Assembly (NCBI RefSeq): GCF_020731285.1
Contig: NZ_JAJFOW010000004.1
Span: 186,001 to 250,000 of the forward strand
Length of the DNA stretch: 64,000 nucleotides
Reading direction: 5' to 3'
Source: Cohnella baijiui
Lineage (GTDB): Bacteria; Bacillota; Bacilli; Paenibacillales; Paenibacillaceae
The translations under genes were made by a program, and so were the position numbers. Of the stretch, positions 16,832-25,183 are shown piece by piece (the first letter of the stretch is position 1; each line of letters starts with the position of its first letter). Below the pieces are notes generated by a model, which did no database searches, was not told the DNA's origin, and worked only from the letters and a program-made list of their open reading frames with translations.

Positions 16832-17422
16832 ATGGCTCATGATCAGATTCTGACCCGGGAAGCCATCCTGGACGCGGCCGAGCAGGTGCTGCGCCGCTAC
16901 GGGCCGGAGAAGACGTCCGTCGTCGACATCGCCAAGGCGCTCCAGGTCAGCCACGGCACGCTCTATCGCCACTTCGCGAGCAAGGCCGACCTGCGGGAGG
17001 CCGTCACCGAGCGCTGGCTCGACCAGCGCATCTCCGCGCCGCTCGAAGCGATCGTCGAGCGGCAGGACGGCACCGCCGCCGAGCGGCTGCGCGATTGGCT
17101 GCAGGCGCTCGTTCGCGCCAAGCGAACGTACCTGGCGGAGGACGCGGAGATGTTCGCCATGTATACGGCGGTCACCGCCGAGTCGGTCGCGATCGTCCAC
17201 GCCCACATCGCCCACCTGACCGGCCAGATCGCCCGGATCCTGGAGAGCGGAATCCGCTCCGGGGAGTTCAAGCCCGGGCGGCCCGAGACGGTCGCGCGGG
17301 CGATCTTCACGGCCACCGCCCGGTTCCACCATCCCGCCCATGCGCGGGACTGGCAGTCGGACGAGGCGGAGGCCGATTTCGAAGCGGTATGGGCGCTGCT
17401 GCTCTCCGGACTTGCCGTCTAA
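16832..17422 (+). CDS. TetR-family transcriptional regulator
   Basis: A 196-residue repressor. The N-terminal HTH is canonical (ILDAAEQVLRRYGPEKTSVVDIA, VSHGTLYRHFASKADL). The C-terminal ligand domain resembles TetR_C of the YbiH/TetR_C_7 type (RTYLAEDAEMF). A promoter with an inverted repeat over its -35 box precedes the next gene, an SDR, so that gene is the likely target. It shares the strand with the helicase and could be co-transcribed. Confidence 0.88.
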   Translation: MAHDQILTREAILDAAEQVLRRYGPEKTSVVDIAKALQVSHGTLYRHFASKADLREAVTERWLDQRISAPLEAIVERQDGTAAERLRDWLQALVRAKRTYLAEDAEMFAMYTAVTAESVAIVHAHIAHLTGQIARILESGIRSGEFKPGRPETVARAIFTATARFHHPAHARDWQSDEAEADFEAVWALLLSGLAV

Positions 17423-17458
17423 GGCATGGCCGACCGCGACTCGCGAAGCCCTTCTTTC

Positions 17459-17564
17459 CTTGGTCATACAGAATGTATAAGTTTTAGCCCTATCCATTTC
17501 TGTATGACCTCCGATAAAAACGTGCCGCCATCTTTCTTGAAGACGGCGGAGCCGTTTTTACTTG
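17459..17564. repeat. ~100-nt repeat element, copy 1
   Basis: The element consists of GGTCATACAGAA, about 25 bases, and the exact complement TTCTGTATGACC (12-bp arms). A second hairpin follows (GTGCCGCCATCTTTC..GAAGACGGCGG) flanked by A and T runs, so it can act as a two-way terminator. Three further copies lie at 18521-18626, 18623-18728 and 27755-27858. Confidence 0.85.
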
Positions 17565-17600
17565 GGACAAAGGGGAAGATGGGCTTTTTTTGTTTACCGA

Positions 17601-17654
17601 ATGACAAATAATAAAAAATGTCATTTGACATATGTTATCCAGAGACACTATAAT
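17601..17654 (+). promoter_or_regulatory. Sigma-A promoter with an overlapping operator-like inverted repeat
   Basis: TTGACA (17626-17631) and TATAAT (17649-17654) are spaced by 17 bases, a consensus promoter for the SDR gene. AATGACA (17601-17607) and TGTCATT (17620-17626) form an inverted repeat reaching the -35 box, the usual place for a TetR-type repressor. The TetR regulator just upstream is the natural candidate. Confidence 0.75.
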
Positions 17655-17699
17655 CGACGCACGGAAGCCAAACGAATACGGAAAAGGGTGGATGGAAAA

Positions 17700-18443
17700 A
17701 TGGAGAAGAAGCTGGCGGGAAAAGTCGCTTTGGTCACGGGAGCCTCGCGGGGCATCGGCCGCCGCATCGCGGAGGACTTGGCGCTGCACGGCGCCAAGGT
17801 CGTCTTGAATTACGCGAGCCAACCGGACAAGGCGGAGGAAGCGGTCGCGGCGATTCGGTCGCAGGGCGGGGAAGCAGTCGCCGTGCAGGCCGATATCGCC
17901 CGGGTCGCGGAGGTGGAGCGTCTGTTCGGGGAGACGCTTCGGGTTTACGGACGGATCGACATTCTGGTGAACAACGCTGGCATTATGATTACCAAGCCGA
18001 TCGAGCATATGACGGAGGCGGATTTCGACCGTCAGTTCGCGATCAACGTCAAGGGCACCTTCTTCGCCATTCAGCAGGCGGCGCGGCACATGAGCGACAA
18101 CGGGCGCATCATCAATTTTTCTACGTCCGTCGTCGGCCAGATGTTCCCCGGCTACAGCGCTTATGCGGGGACGAAGGGCGCGGTCGAGCAGTTCACCCGC
18201 CAGTTGGCCAAGGAACTGGGCGCCAAAGGCATTACGATCAATGCGGTCGCGCCCGGCCCGGTCAACACCGAGCTGTTCAACGTCGGCAAAACCGAGGAGC
18301 AGATCAAGGCAATCGTCGGGATGGCCGCGCTCGGCCGAATCGGCGAACCGGACGATATTTCCCGGGTCGTGCTGTTCCTCGCCGGTCCGGACTCGCAGTG
18401 GGTCACCGGACAGACGCTTCGCGCCAACGGGGGCTATATTTAA
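17700..18443 (+). CDS. SDR-family NAD(P)-dependent oxidoreductase
   Basis: A 247-residue classical short-chain dehydrogenase. The cofactor loop TGASRGIGRR lies at residues 13-22, NNAGIM follows, the active-site Ser is in FSTSVVG, and the YAGTK motif supplies Tyr and Lys. The C-terminal GRIGEPDDISRVVLFLAG and WVTGQTLRANGG are FabG-like. The ATG at 17700 was chosen because the promoter lies just upstream. It probably works in stress or detoxification reduction under TetR control; the substrate is unknown. Confidence 0.9.
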   Translation: MEKKLAGKVALVTGASRGIGRRIAEDLALHGAKVVLNYASQPDKAEEAVAAIRSQGGEAVAVQADIARVAEVERLFGETLRVYGRIDILVNNAGIMITKPIEHMTEADFDRQFAINVKGTFFAIQQAARHMSDNGRIINFSTSVVGQMFPGYSAYAGTKGAVEQFTRQLAKELGAKGITINAVAPGPVNTELFNVGKTEEQIKAIVGMAALGRIGEPDDISRVVLFLAGPDSQWVTGQTLRANGGYI

Positions 18444-18491
18444 TAATTGCGTCTCTCCGAGCAAATGAAATCTCACCGCGCAACAGAAAAG

Positions 18492-18515
18492 AACCGCCGG
18501 TCGCCCGGCGGTTTT
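18492..18515 (+). terminator. Terminator of the SDR gene
   Basis: AACCGCCGG (18492-18500) pairs with CCGGCGGTT (18505-18513), followed by TTC and further T. It lies about 50 bases after the stop. Confidence 0.75.
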
Positions 18516-18520
18516 CGTTG

Positions 18521-18728
18521 TTGGTCATACAGAATGTATAAGATTTAGCCCTATCCATTTCTGTATGACCACCGATAAAAGCGTGTCGCCATCTTCCTTG
18601 AAGACGGCGGAGCCGTTTTTACTTGGTCATACAGAATGTATAAGTTTTAGCCCTATCCATTTCTGTATGACCTCCGATAAAAAACGTGCCGCCATCTTCT
18701 TTGAAGGCGGCGGAGCCGTTTTTACTTA
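18521..18728. repeat. ~100-nt repeat element, copies 2 and 3 in tandem
   Basis: Two almost identical copies with a period of 102 bases (GGTCATAC at 18523 and 18625) fill the gap between the SDR gene and the convergent iron permease. Each ends with CGGCGGAGCCGTTTTTACTT. Together they form a strong bidirectional terminator region. Confidence 0.88.
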
Positions 18729-18733
18729 TCGCG

Positions 18734-19744
18734 TTACGTTCGTTTGAGCAGCAGATACATAAAGTATGGCGCTCCGATCAGGGCGACCATCACGCCTGCC
18801 GGAATGCCGTCGGGGCTGACGACCTGCCGGCCGATCGTGTCGGCCAGCAGGAGGAACCAACCGCCGATGAGCATGGCGACGGGAATGGACAGCTGATGGC
18901 GGGGACCGACGATCGCTTTGGCGATGTGCGGCGCCATGAGGCCGATGAAGGCGATCCCGCCGGTTACCGAGATGGCCGCGGCGGCGAGCGCCACCGCGAC
19001 GCCCAGCAGCACGAGCCGCTCCGAACGGATCGCCACGCCGACGCCGACCGCTGCCGGTTCGCTGAGCCCGAGCACATTCAGCCGATTCGCCTTGAACCAG
19101 GCGAACGGGATGAGGATCGCGAGCCAAGGGGCGATCGCCAGGATGAAGGGCCAGTCCGTGCCCCAGACGTTGCCTGCCAGCCAGCGGGAGATGAAGTCGA
19201 CCTTGGCCCGCTCGGCCGAAGAGATCAGGACGATCATGACCCCCGACAGCGCCATGGAGAAGCCTACGCCGGTCAGCACCAGCTTCACCGGCTGCATCCC
19301 GGTGCGCCGGGATGCCGAGAAGAGGTAGATCAGCGCCGCGGTGGCCAGGGCGCCCGCGAACGCGACCGCCGGGAGCAGATAGACGAAGCTGCCCGGACCG
19401 AGCGGGAGGAACAGGAAGAACACGGCGATGGCGACGCCCGCGCCGGAGTTGATGCCGATGATGCCCGGGTCGGCCAGATCGTTGCGGGTGATGCCCTGCA
19501 GGATCGAGCCGGACACCGCAAGCGCCATGCCGGACAACAGGGTGATGACGATCCGCGGCAGCCGGACCGAGAACAGCACGAAGTGCTCCTTGAACGTGCC
19601 GTGACCGAGCAGGGTCGGGATCAAGCGATCGTAGGACAGCTTGGCGTAGCCCATCCCCATGCTGACGACGATCGTCGCGAGAATGAGCGCGATAAGCGCA
19701 AGCGCCGTGATGCGGTATTTGCGGATGACGGCGGGATGGATCAT
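18734..19744 (-). CDS. FecCD-type iron-siderophore ABC permease
   Basis: A 336-residue inner-membrane permease of the BtuC/FecCD fold with about ten hydrophobic helices. It carries RLPRIVITLLSGMALAVSGSILQG, NDLADPGIIGINSGAG and GGIAFIGLMAPHIAK, the coupling-loop signature. ATG 19744 overlaps the upstream permease stop (ATGA), so the pair is co-translated as a heterodimer. It is the last gene of a four-gene iron operon (ATPase, binding protein, two permeases). The frame stays open upstream, but no better start exists. Confidence 0.93.
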   Translation of the reverse strand: MIHPAVIRKYRITALALIALILATIVVSMGMGYAKLSYDRLIPTLLGHGTFKEHFVLFSVRLPRIVITLLSGMALAVSGSILQGITRNDLADPGIIGINSGAGVAIAVFFLFLPLGPGSFVYLLPAVAFAGALATAALIYLFSASRRTGMQPVKLVLTGVGFSMALSGVMIVLISSAERAKVDFISRWLAGNVWGTDWPFILAIAPWLAILIPFAWFKANRLNVLGLSEPAAVGVGVAIRSERLVLLGVAVALAAAAISVTGGIAFIGLMAPHIAKAIVGPRHQLSIPVAMLIGGWFLLLADTIGRQVVSPDGIPAGVMVALIGAPYFMYLLLKRT

Positions 19745-20751
19745 GTGAAAGCCTTGCCCCCTTTGTGCACGATGAACAGGAAGAAGGGCAGGCCGACCAT
19801 CGCGACGATCGCCGCCACCGGCGTTTCGTAAGGCGCGTTGATCGTGCGGCCGAGCGTGTCCGCCAGCAGCATGAACGAGCCGCCCGTCACGGCGGACATC
19901 GGCACGACGTAGCGGTAGTCGGTCCCGACGATCGCGCGCACGATGTGCGGGATCATGAGGCCGATGAACGTCATGTTCCCGACCAACGCGACCGAGGCGC
20001 CGGCCAGCAGGATCATGATCGCGAACAGGATGGCCTTGATGCGCGTCGTGTTTTGCCCGAGGCCGACGGCGACCTCTTCGCTCATACTTAGAATGGTGAG
20101 CTGCCGGGACAACGCGAGCGAGGCGAGGAGCCCGACCGCGATGAACGGGACGATCACCTGGAGCTGCCCCCAGGAGGCGCCGATGAGGCCGCCGGCCGTC
20201 CACATGGAGACGTCCTTGGAAATCTTGAACGCGAGGCCGACGCCTTCCGCGATCGCGAACAGGAAAGCGGAGACGGCGGCGCCCGCCAGGACGAGACGAA
20301 GCGGCGAGAAGCCTCCCCGCTTCAGCGAGACGATGCCGAAGACGAGGCCGGTGCCGACCGCCGCGCCGATGAAGCAGGCGATCATGATGCCGAAATAGTT
20401 CGCCGACGGCAGGAAAGCCATCGTGACGGCAAGCGCCGCGTTGGCACCGGCCGTCAGGCCGAGCAAGCCCGGATCCGCCAGCGGATTGCGCGTCATGCCC
20501 TGCATGATGGCGCCGGAGACGGCGAGCGCCGCTCCGACGAAGATGGCCGCGACTTCCCGCGGCAGCCGGATCTCGCGGATGATGGAGATGTTGTCGCCGG
20601 CCGCGCGGGTGAAGAGCGCCTGCCAGACGTCGCTCAGGCTCGTATGCTTTGCCCCGAAAATCATCGCGACGGCGAACATGGCGACGAAGAAGACGATTCC
20701 GCCGATGAACTTGAAGCCGAAAGGGAGGGTACGTCGTTGTTCGGTCATCAT
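19741..20751 (-). CDS. FecCD-type iron-siderophore ABC permease
   Basis: A 336-residue permease partner of the downstream gene. It has REIRLPREVAAIFVGAALAVSGAIMQGMTRNPLADPGLLG and VGNMTFIGLMIPHIVRAIVG in the coupling region. The start is ATG 20751, seven bases after the binding-protein stop. With the other permease it forms the membrane channel for ferric siderophore import. Expression is expected to be Fur-controlled from the boxes at 22552-22602. Confidence 0.93.
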   Translation of the reverse strand: MMTEQRRTLPFGFKFIGGIVFFVAMFAVAMIFGAKHTSLSDVWQALFTRAAGDNISIIREIRLPREVAAIFVGAALAVSGAIMQGMTRNPLADPGLLGLTAGANAALAVTMAFLPSANYFGIMIACFIGAAVGTGLVFGIVSLKRGGFSPLRLVLAGAAVSAFLFAIAEGVGLAFKISKDVSMWTAGGLIGASWGQLQVIVPFIAVGLLASLALSRQLTILSMSEEVAVGLGQNTTRIKAILFAIMILLAGASVALVGNMTFIGLMIPHIVRAIVGTDYRYVVPMSAVTGGSFMLLADTLGRTINAPYETPVAAIVAMVGLPFFLFIVHKGGKAFT

Positions 20752-20758
20752 CGGCCCC

Positions 20759-21718
20759 TTAACCCAAGAAATGTATTTTGAAAAACGCGAGCTGGTATTC
20801 GAGCGTCAGCGGATCGTTGAAGTAGAACGCTTTGGCGTCGGCTTCGAAGACGCGGTTGTTCTTGACCGCGGGAATGTTCTTGTACGTTTCGGTCTGCATG
20901 AACGAGTTGTCCGCATCGCCGTTTTTGCTGAAGATCATGTAGTCGCCCGCAAATTCCGGCAGCACTTCGAGCGAGAGGGCGTAGTAGCCGTCCTTCAGCG
21001 CCATGTCCTTGACCTTTTGCGGCATGGCGAGCTTCATCTCCTGGTAGAGGATCTCGGTGCCGCGGCCCCAGTTGTCGCCGAAGACGTACAGCTGCTTGTC
21101 GAAGCTCTCGATGACCGACACGGTCGCGTTCTCGCCGATCTTCGCTTTGATCTCCTCGCCGGCTTCGTGCGCGCGCTTCTTGAAGTCGTCGACCCATTCC
21201 CGCGCTTCCTTTTCCTTGTTCAGCAGCTTGCCGATCTCGATCTGCTGCGTTAAGTAATCCACCTTGCCGTATGTGAAAGTGATCGTAGGCGCGATCTCCT
21301 TCAGCTTGTCGATGTTTTTGAGGTTCGACAGGCCGATGATCAGATCCGGATCAAGCTCGATGATCTTCTCCAGATTTTCGTCGGACACTTCCTGCGCGTC
21401 CTTCAGCTTGTCTTGGAACTCGGGATTCATCTTGGACCAGGAGTCGACGCCGACGATCGGAACGCCGAGGGCCATGACGTTGCCTGTGAAAGAAGACAGG
21501 ACGACGACGCGCTTCGGATCCGCGGGCACTTCGATCGGGCCGTTCTCGGACTGGTACGTGATCTTGCCTGAAGCGGAGGACGCTTCGGGGGAGGCGGGGG
21601 CAGTGGCGGAGGGCGATGCGGCCGATTCGCCGGACGACTTAGCCGACTGATTGTTGTTGCTGCTGCAGGCGCTCAGTATGATGAGAATGAGGATCAGTAG
21701 CGGAATGGCTTTCTTCAT
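20759..21718 (-). CDS. Iron-siderophore ABC substrate-binding lipoprotein
   Basis: A 319-residue class III binding protein anchored to the membrane. The lipobox is LSAC with Cys18, followed by a Ser/Ala-rich linker. The FhuD/FepB-type fold shows PKRVVVLSSFTGNVMALGVPIVGVDSW and LDPDLIIGLSN. The ATG at 21718 lies inside the 3' end of the ATPase gene, giving an overlap of 80 bases. It captures the ferric siderophore and delivers it to the two permeases. Confidence 0.92.
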   Translation of the reverse strand: MKKAIPLLILILIILSACSSNNNQSAKSSGESAASPSATAPASPEASSASGKITYQSENGPIEVPADPKRVVVLSSFTGNVMALGVPIVGVDSWSKMNPEFQDKLKDAQEVSDENLEKIIELDPDLIIGLSNLKNIDKLKEIAPTITFTYGKVDYLTQQIEIGKLLNKEKEAREWVDDFKKRAHEAGEEIKAKIGENATVSVIESFDKQLYVFGDNWGRGTEILYQEMKLAMPQKVKDMALKDGYYALSLEVLPEFAGDYMIFSKNGDADNSFMQTETYKNIPAVKNNRVFEADAKAFYFNDPLTLEYQLAFFKIHFLG

Positions 21719-22517
21719 GGTTCACGGATTCTCCCTTGATGAGGTTGTAGGTGATGCACATCGGCTGGTTCGTGCGGGGGTCGCGGCCGATTTCCGCGTC
21801 GATATGGAACACTTGGCGCAGCACGTCGCGGCGAATGACCTCTTCGTTGGTGCCAGCCTTGACGATCTCGCCGTCCTTGAGCGCGATGATGTAGTCCGCG
21901 AATCGCGCGGCTTGATTCAAGTCGTGCAGCACCATGACGATCGTGCGGCTCTGCTCGGTGTTCAGCCGCTTCAACAGCTCCAACACCTCGAGCTGATGCG
22001 CCATGTCCAGGTACGTCGTCGGCTCGTCGAGGAAGATGATCTCGGTCTCCTGGGCGAGCGCCATGGCGATCCATACCCGCTGCCGCTGACCGCCGGACAG
22101 CGCGTCGACGGGCCGATGCTTGAAGGCAATCGTCCCGGTGGCCTCGAGCGCCCAGTCGATCACTTCGATATCGCGGGGGGTGAGACGGCCCATTCCTTTC
22201 TGATAAGGAAAGCGTCCGTAGGAGACGAGCTCTCCGACCGTCAGTCCGCTCGCGCTCTCGGGCGTTTGCGGCAGGATCGCCATTTTCTTGGCCAGCAGCT
22301 TCGTGTTCTCCTTGGCGATGCTCATGCCGTCCAGCATGACCGAACCCGACTGGTGCGGGATAATGCGGGTGATCGCTTTGAGCAGCGTGGACTTGCCGCA
22401 GCCGTTCGAGCCGATGATCGCCGTCACCTTCCGGTCCGGGATCATGACGCTGAGGTCCTTGACGATCGCGCGCTCGCCGTAGCCGATATTCAGATCTTCC
22501 GTATAGAGGCGAACCAT
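21639..22517 (-). CDS. Iron-siderophore ABC transporter ATP-binding protein
   Basis: A 292-residue FepC-type ATPase. Walker A is GSNGCGKST, the Q-loop is in LPQTPE, the signature is LSGGQRQRVWIAMALAQ, and Walker B is IIFLDEPTTYLD. The C-terminus extends beyond the usual family end into a His/Ser/Gln-rich tail (HEESHSATDPHSHHTERLQQ) that overlaps the next gene by 80 bases in another frame. First gene of the operon, preceded by Fur boxes. Confidence 0.93.
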   Translation of the reverse strand: MVRLYTEDLNIGYGERAIVKDLSVMIPDRKVTAIIGSNGCGKSTLLKAITRIIPHQSGSVMLDGMSIAKENTKLLAKKMAILPQTPESASGLTVGELVSYGRFPYQKGMGRLTPRDIEVIDWALEATGTIAFKHRPVDALSGGQRQRVWIAMALAQETEIIFLDEPTTYLDMAHQLEVLELLKRLNTEQSRTIVMVLHDLNQAARFADYIIALKDGEIVKAGTNEEVIRRDVLRQVFHIDAEIGRDPRTNQPMCITYNLIKGESVNHEESHSATDPHSHHTERLQQQQQSVG

Positions 22518-22551
22518 GAGGGGGAACCTCCTTCGCAGGCGTTATTTTAAG

Positions 22552-22602
22552 TGATAATGATTCTCAATGTCGCTCACCACTTTAAGATAATGAGAATTCT
22601 CC
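22552..22602 (-). promoter_or_regulatory. Two Fur boxes before the siderophore operon
   Basis: TGATAATGATTCTCAATGT (22552-22570) and GATAATGAGAATTCTCC (22586-22602) match the Fur consensus GATAATGATAATCATTATC in most positions. They lie 35-85 bases before the ATPase start and should repress import when iron is plentiful. Confidence 0.8.
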
Positions 22603-22623
22603 CCCCTGTCAATCGATTTTTTC

Positions 22624-22679
22624 TTGAAATTCGGATCCGGAAGGTGTATATTCAAGTCAATTGAGAATGATAATCAATG
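22624..22679 (+). promoter_or_regulatory. Promoter and Fur box of the ferredoxin reductase gene
   Basis: TTGAAA (22624-22629) and TATATT (22647-22652) are spaced by 17 bases. TTGAGAATGATAATCAATG (22661-22679) is a near-perfect Fur box over the transcription start. This predicts iron-repressed expression opposite the siderophore operon. Confidence 0.8.
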
Positions 22680-22707
22680 ATAAATTTTGAGATAGGGTGA
22701 GGACGAC

Positions 22708-23754
22708 ATGGATCGGGAGCTTTTCGACGTCACGATAATCGGAGGAGGTCCGGCCGGGCTTTACTCGGCTTTCTATAGCGGTCTTCGCGAGATGAAAACG
22801 AAACTGATCGAATTTCAGCCGCACCTGGGGGGCAAGGTTCATGTCTACCCGGAAAAGATGATCTGGGACATCGGAGGAGTGACGCCGATTCCCGGCGCCA
22901 AGCTGATCGAGCAGCTCGTCCAACAGGGGCTCACATTTAGCCCCGAGGTTGTCCTGAACGAGAAGATCGTCTCCATCAAGCGCGACGCCGAGGGCATTTT
23001 CGAGCTGCTCGCCGCCTCCGGGCGCGTCCACTATTCGAAGACGGTCATCGTCGCGGTCGGCAGCGGCATCTTGAAGCCGCAGAAGCTGGCGATCGAGGGC
23101 GCCGAGCGGTACGAAGTGTCGAACCTCCACTATACGGTGAAGTCGCTGAAGCAATTCCAGGACAAGACGATCATCATCTCCGGCGGCGGGAATGCGGCGA
23201 TCGACTGGGCGAACGAGCTCGAGCCCATCGCGCGGCGCGTATTCCTGGCCTGCCGGAGGGACGCGCTGACCGGGCACGAGGCGCAGGCGTCGCAGCTGAT
23301 GAACAGCTCGGCTGTCTGTCTGTTCCAGACGCAGATCACGAAGCTGTTGGCGAGCGAAGACCACTCGGTCATCGAACGCGTCGAGCTGACGGACCTGGAG
23401 ACCGGAGAAGTCTCCCACCTGCCTGTCGACGAAGTCATTATCAATCATGGCTACGAGCAGGACACGAGTCTGCTGGACAACAGCGAATTGAAGATGACGA
23501 TGGCCGAGCACGGGTTCATCGTGGGCAATTCGGGCAGCGAATCCTCGGTGCCTGGGCTGTATGCGGCAGGCGACATTCTTACCCACGACGGCAAGCTGCA
23601 TCTCATCGCAGGCGCCTTCCAGGACGCGGCCAATGCCGTGAACCGGGCGAAGCGGTACATCCAGCCGGATGCCGACAAGGTCGCGATGGTATCGTCGCAC
23701 AATGAAGTCTTCAAGGCCCGCAACCGGGAAATCTTGAAGATGATGCTGGGTTAG
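22708..23754 (+). CDS. Ferredoxin/flavodoxin--NADP reductase (YumC type)
   Basis: A 348-residue thioredoxin-reductase-like flavoprotein that moves electrons between NADPH and ferredoxin or flavodoxin. The FAD loop IIGGGPAGLYSAFYSG starts near residue 10, the NADP loop is IISGGGNAAIDWANEL, and the FAD-binding GLYAAGD is near 290. There is no CxxC redox pair, which separates it from thioredoxin reductase. ATG 22708 follows GGGTGAGGA. The Fur box suggests that it supplies electrons for intracellular iron release or for low-iron flavodoxin metabolism. Confidence 0.93.
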   Translation: MDRELFDVTIIGGGPAGLYSAFYSGLREMKTKLIEFQPHLGGKVHVYPEKMIWDIGGVTPIPGAKLIEQLVQQGLTFSPEVVLNEKIVSIKRDAEGIFELLAASGRVHYSKTVIVAVGSGILKPQKLAIEGAERYEVSNLHYTVKSLKQFQDKTIIISGGGNAAIDWANELEPIARRVFLACRRDALTGHEAQASQLMNSSAVCLFQTQITKLLASEDHSVIERVELTDLETGEVSHLPVDEVIINHGYEQDTSLLDNSELKMTMAEHGFIVGNSGSESSVPGLYAAGDILTHDGKLHLIAGAFQDAANAVNRAKRYIQPDADKVAMVSSHNEVFKARNREILKMMLG

Positions 23755-23824
23755 CGGGGGGAGTTCCGACGGGGTTCGGCGCGCAAGCGAGGCGTCCGGA
23801 TGCCGGGCGGAAGGAGGGAAAGGC

Positions 23825-24007
23825 ATGAACGCCGTTCTGGAGCCTTATCTCCTCGGGTGGAAGAGGACGGGACATCTGCGTGACGATGTTCCGTCCTTTT
23901 TCGTGCTGCACGGCGACAAGGAATACGCTGGATCCCGCGCGGAGCAGGTCGTTAACCCGAATATCGGGTTATCTCGCGCCGCACTCCCGCACGAAGCAGA
24001 TCGTTAA
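23825..24007 (+). CDS. Small hypothetical ORF, 60 aa
   Basis: A 60-codon frame behind a good ribosome site (GGAAGGAGGG, seven bases before ATG). Composition is ordinary and I recognise no family. The 3' half covers the short palindrome and direct repeat at 23941-24010, which weakens the coding case. It may be spurious. Confidence 0.25.
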   Translation: MNAVLEPYLLGWKRTGHLRDDVPSFFVLHGDKEYAGSRAEQVVNPNIGLSRAALPHEADR

Positions 24008-24010
24008 CCC
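23941..24010. repeat. Short palindrome within a direct repeat
   Basis: GCAGGTCGTTAACCC (23944-23958) recurs as GCAGATCGTTAACCC (23995-24009). Between them AACCCGA and TCGGGTT (23954-23970) form a hairpin. It is related in shape to the elements at 10454-10541. The rest of the gap 23755-24110 shows no other structure. Confidence 0.5.
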
Positions 24011-24110
24011 CGCGTGGCCGCTTTTATTTATAACCAACCTTTCCATGGCAGCTGCTTCTCGGGTATGTCAAACTGGTCTTATAAGCGTTATTCGAGAGGG
24101 GAAGGGAACC

Positions 24111-25124
24111 ATGCCCATCGTATTACGGCCTTTGCGGCTGCCGGACGACTATGCGGAGATCGCTGCCCTGCTGAATACCTACTGGTCCGAGCCGACGTCC
24201 GCGGGCCGGCTGGAGGAGGACGACGCCAAACTGTACGAGGTCGGCCATACCTATCTGGACGAGAACGGCATGCTCGGCGGATATGACCGGACGCGCCGAG
24301 TGGCGGTCGACCCGGCGGGCCGGATCGTCGGCTACGTATGGGCGTGGCGGGCGCCTTGGACGGAGCCGGGACATCTGAACTTCACGCTGGTCGCCGGGGA
24401 AGACGTTCGGGGCAGAGGCGTCGGGAGCATGCTGCTGCAGCACGCCCGGGCGTGGGGAGAGGCGCTGGGGGCGGTCAAGCTCGTCACCGAAGTGTGGGAC
24501 GACCGGCCCGACGACTTGCGGTTCGCCGAGCGCAGAGGCTTCGCAGTCGAGCGGCACGCCTTCCAGTCGGTGCTCCGACTGGACCGCGACTTGCCGGAAT
24601 CGTCGGCGGAGGACGAGACGCTGGCGGCGCTGGAGCGGGAAGGGCTCCGTTATACGACGCTGGCGGAGGAGCCGGGCGAGGAGAGTGAGCGCAAGCTGCA
24701 CGCGCTGTACCAAGAGACGATGTTCGACATTCCCGGCTTCACCGGCGAGGTCCCCGTCTTCGAGGAGTGGCGCAAGTGGTATCTGCAGCCGGATGGCTAC
24801 GCGCCGGAACAGGTGCTCATCGTCGCGGACGGAGAGCGGTACGTCGGCGTTTCCAATGTCATATACAAAGCTGCGACGAACGGCATGTACCACGAATACA
24901 CCGGCGTGAGCAGATCTCATCGCGGAAGACGCGTCGGCAGGGCGTTGAAGCTGCTCGCCCGGCAGCTCGCGAAGCGGCGGGGAGCGGACTATATCCGGAC
25001 GGACAACGACTCGCTGAACGCGCCGATCCTGCGGATCAACCGCAGCATGGGATACGAGCCGCTGCGCGGTTCATACCGGATCGTGGCCGATCTGGCGGCC
25101 GTTCCGACGCAGGGGCACGAATAG
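24111..25124 (+). CDS. Protein with two GNAT acetyltransferase domains
   Basis: A 337-residue protein. The first GNAT half (about 1-160) has the acetyl-CoA loop EDVRGRGVGSMLLQHA. The second (about 190-335) has RSHRGRRVGRALKLLARQLAKRRG and LRINRSMGYEPL. This tandem layout resembles mycothiol-synthase-like or aminoglycoside-type GNAT pairs; the substrate is unknown. ATG 24111 was chosen for its upstream GAGGGGAAGGG and because the domain begins there (MPIVLRPL). A longer frame upstream runs through the repeats. Confidence 0.85.
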   Translation: MPIVLRPLRLPDDYAEIAALLNTYWSEPTSAGRLEEDDAKLYEVGHTYLDENGMLGGYDRTRRVAVDPAGRIVGYVWAWRAPWTEPGHLNFTLVAGEDVRGRGVGSMLLQHARAWGEALGAVKLVTEVWDDRPDDLRFAERRGFAVERHAFQSVLRLDRDLPESSAEDETLAALEREGLRYTTLAEEPGEESERKLHALYQETMFDIPGFTGEVPVFEEWRKWYLQPDGYAPEQVLIVADGERYVGVSNVIYKAATNGMYHEYTGVSRSHRGRRVGRALKLLARQLAKRRGADYIRTDNDSLNAPILRINRSMGYEPLRGSYRIVADLAAVPTQGHE

Positions 25125-25138
25125 GCTAAATAGAGCGA

Positions 25139-25180
25139 ACCGGCTTTGCCTTCTTCCCGGAAGATGGCGAAGCCGTTTTG
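25139..25180 (+). terminator. Terminator after the GNAT gene
   Basis: CGGCTTTGCCTTC (from 25141) pairs with GAAGATGGCGAAGCCG through a short loop and is followed by TTTTGG. The sequence resembles the second hairpin of the ~100-nt repeat but lacks its first part. Confidence 0.7.
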
Positions 25181-25183
25181 GTT

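Noticed and set aside
15368..17497. 709-codon frame on the minus strand
   Set aside because: It lies opposite the DEAD-box helicase and TetR genes and consists of Arg/Leu-rich low-information sequence.
22708..23754. Thioredoxin reductase
   Set aside because: No CxxC redox pair is present; the sequence fits the YumC-type ferredoxin reductase.
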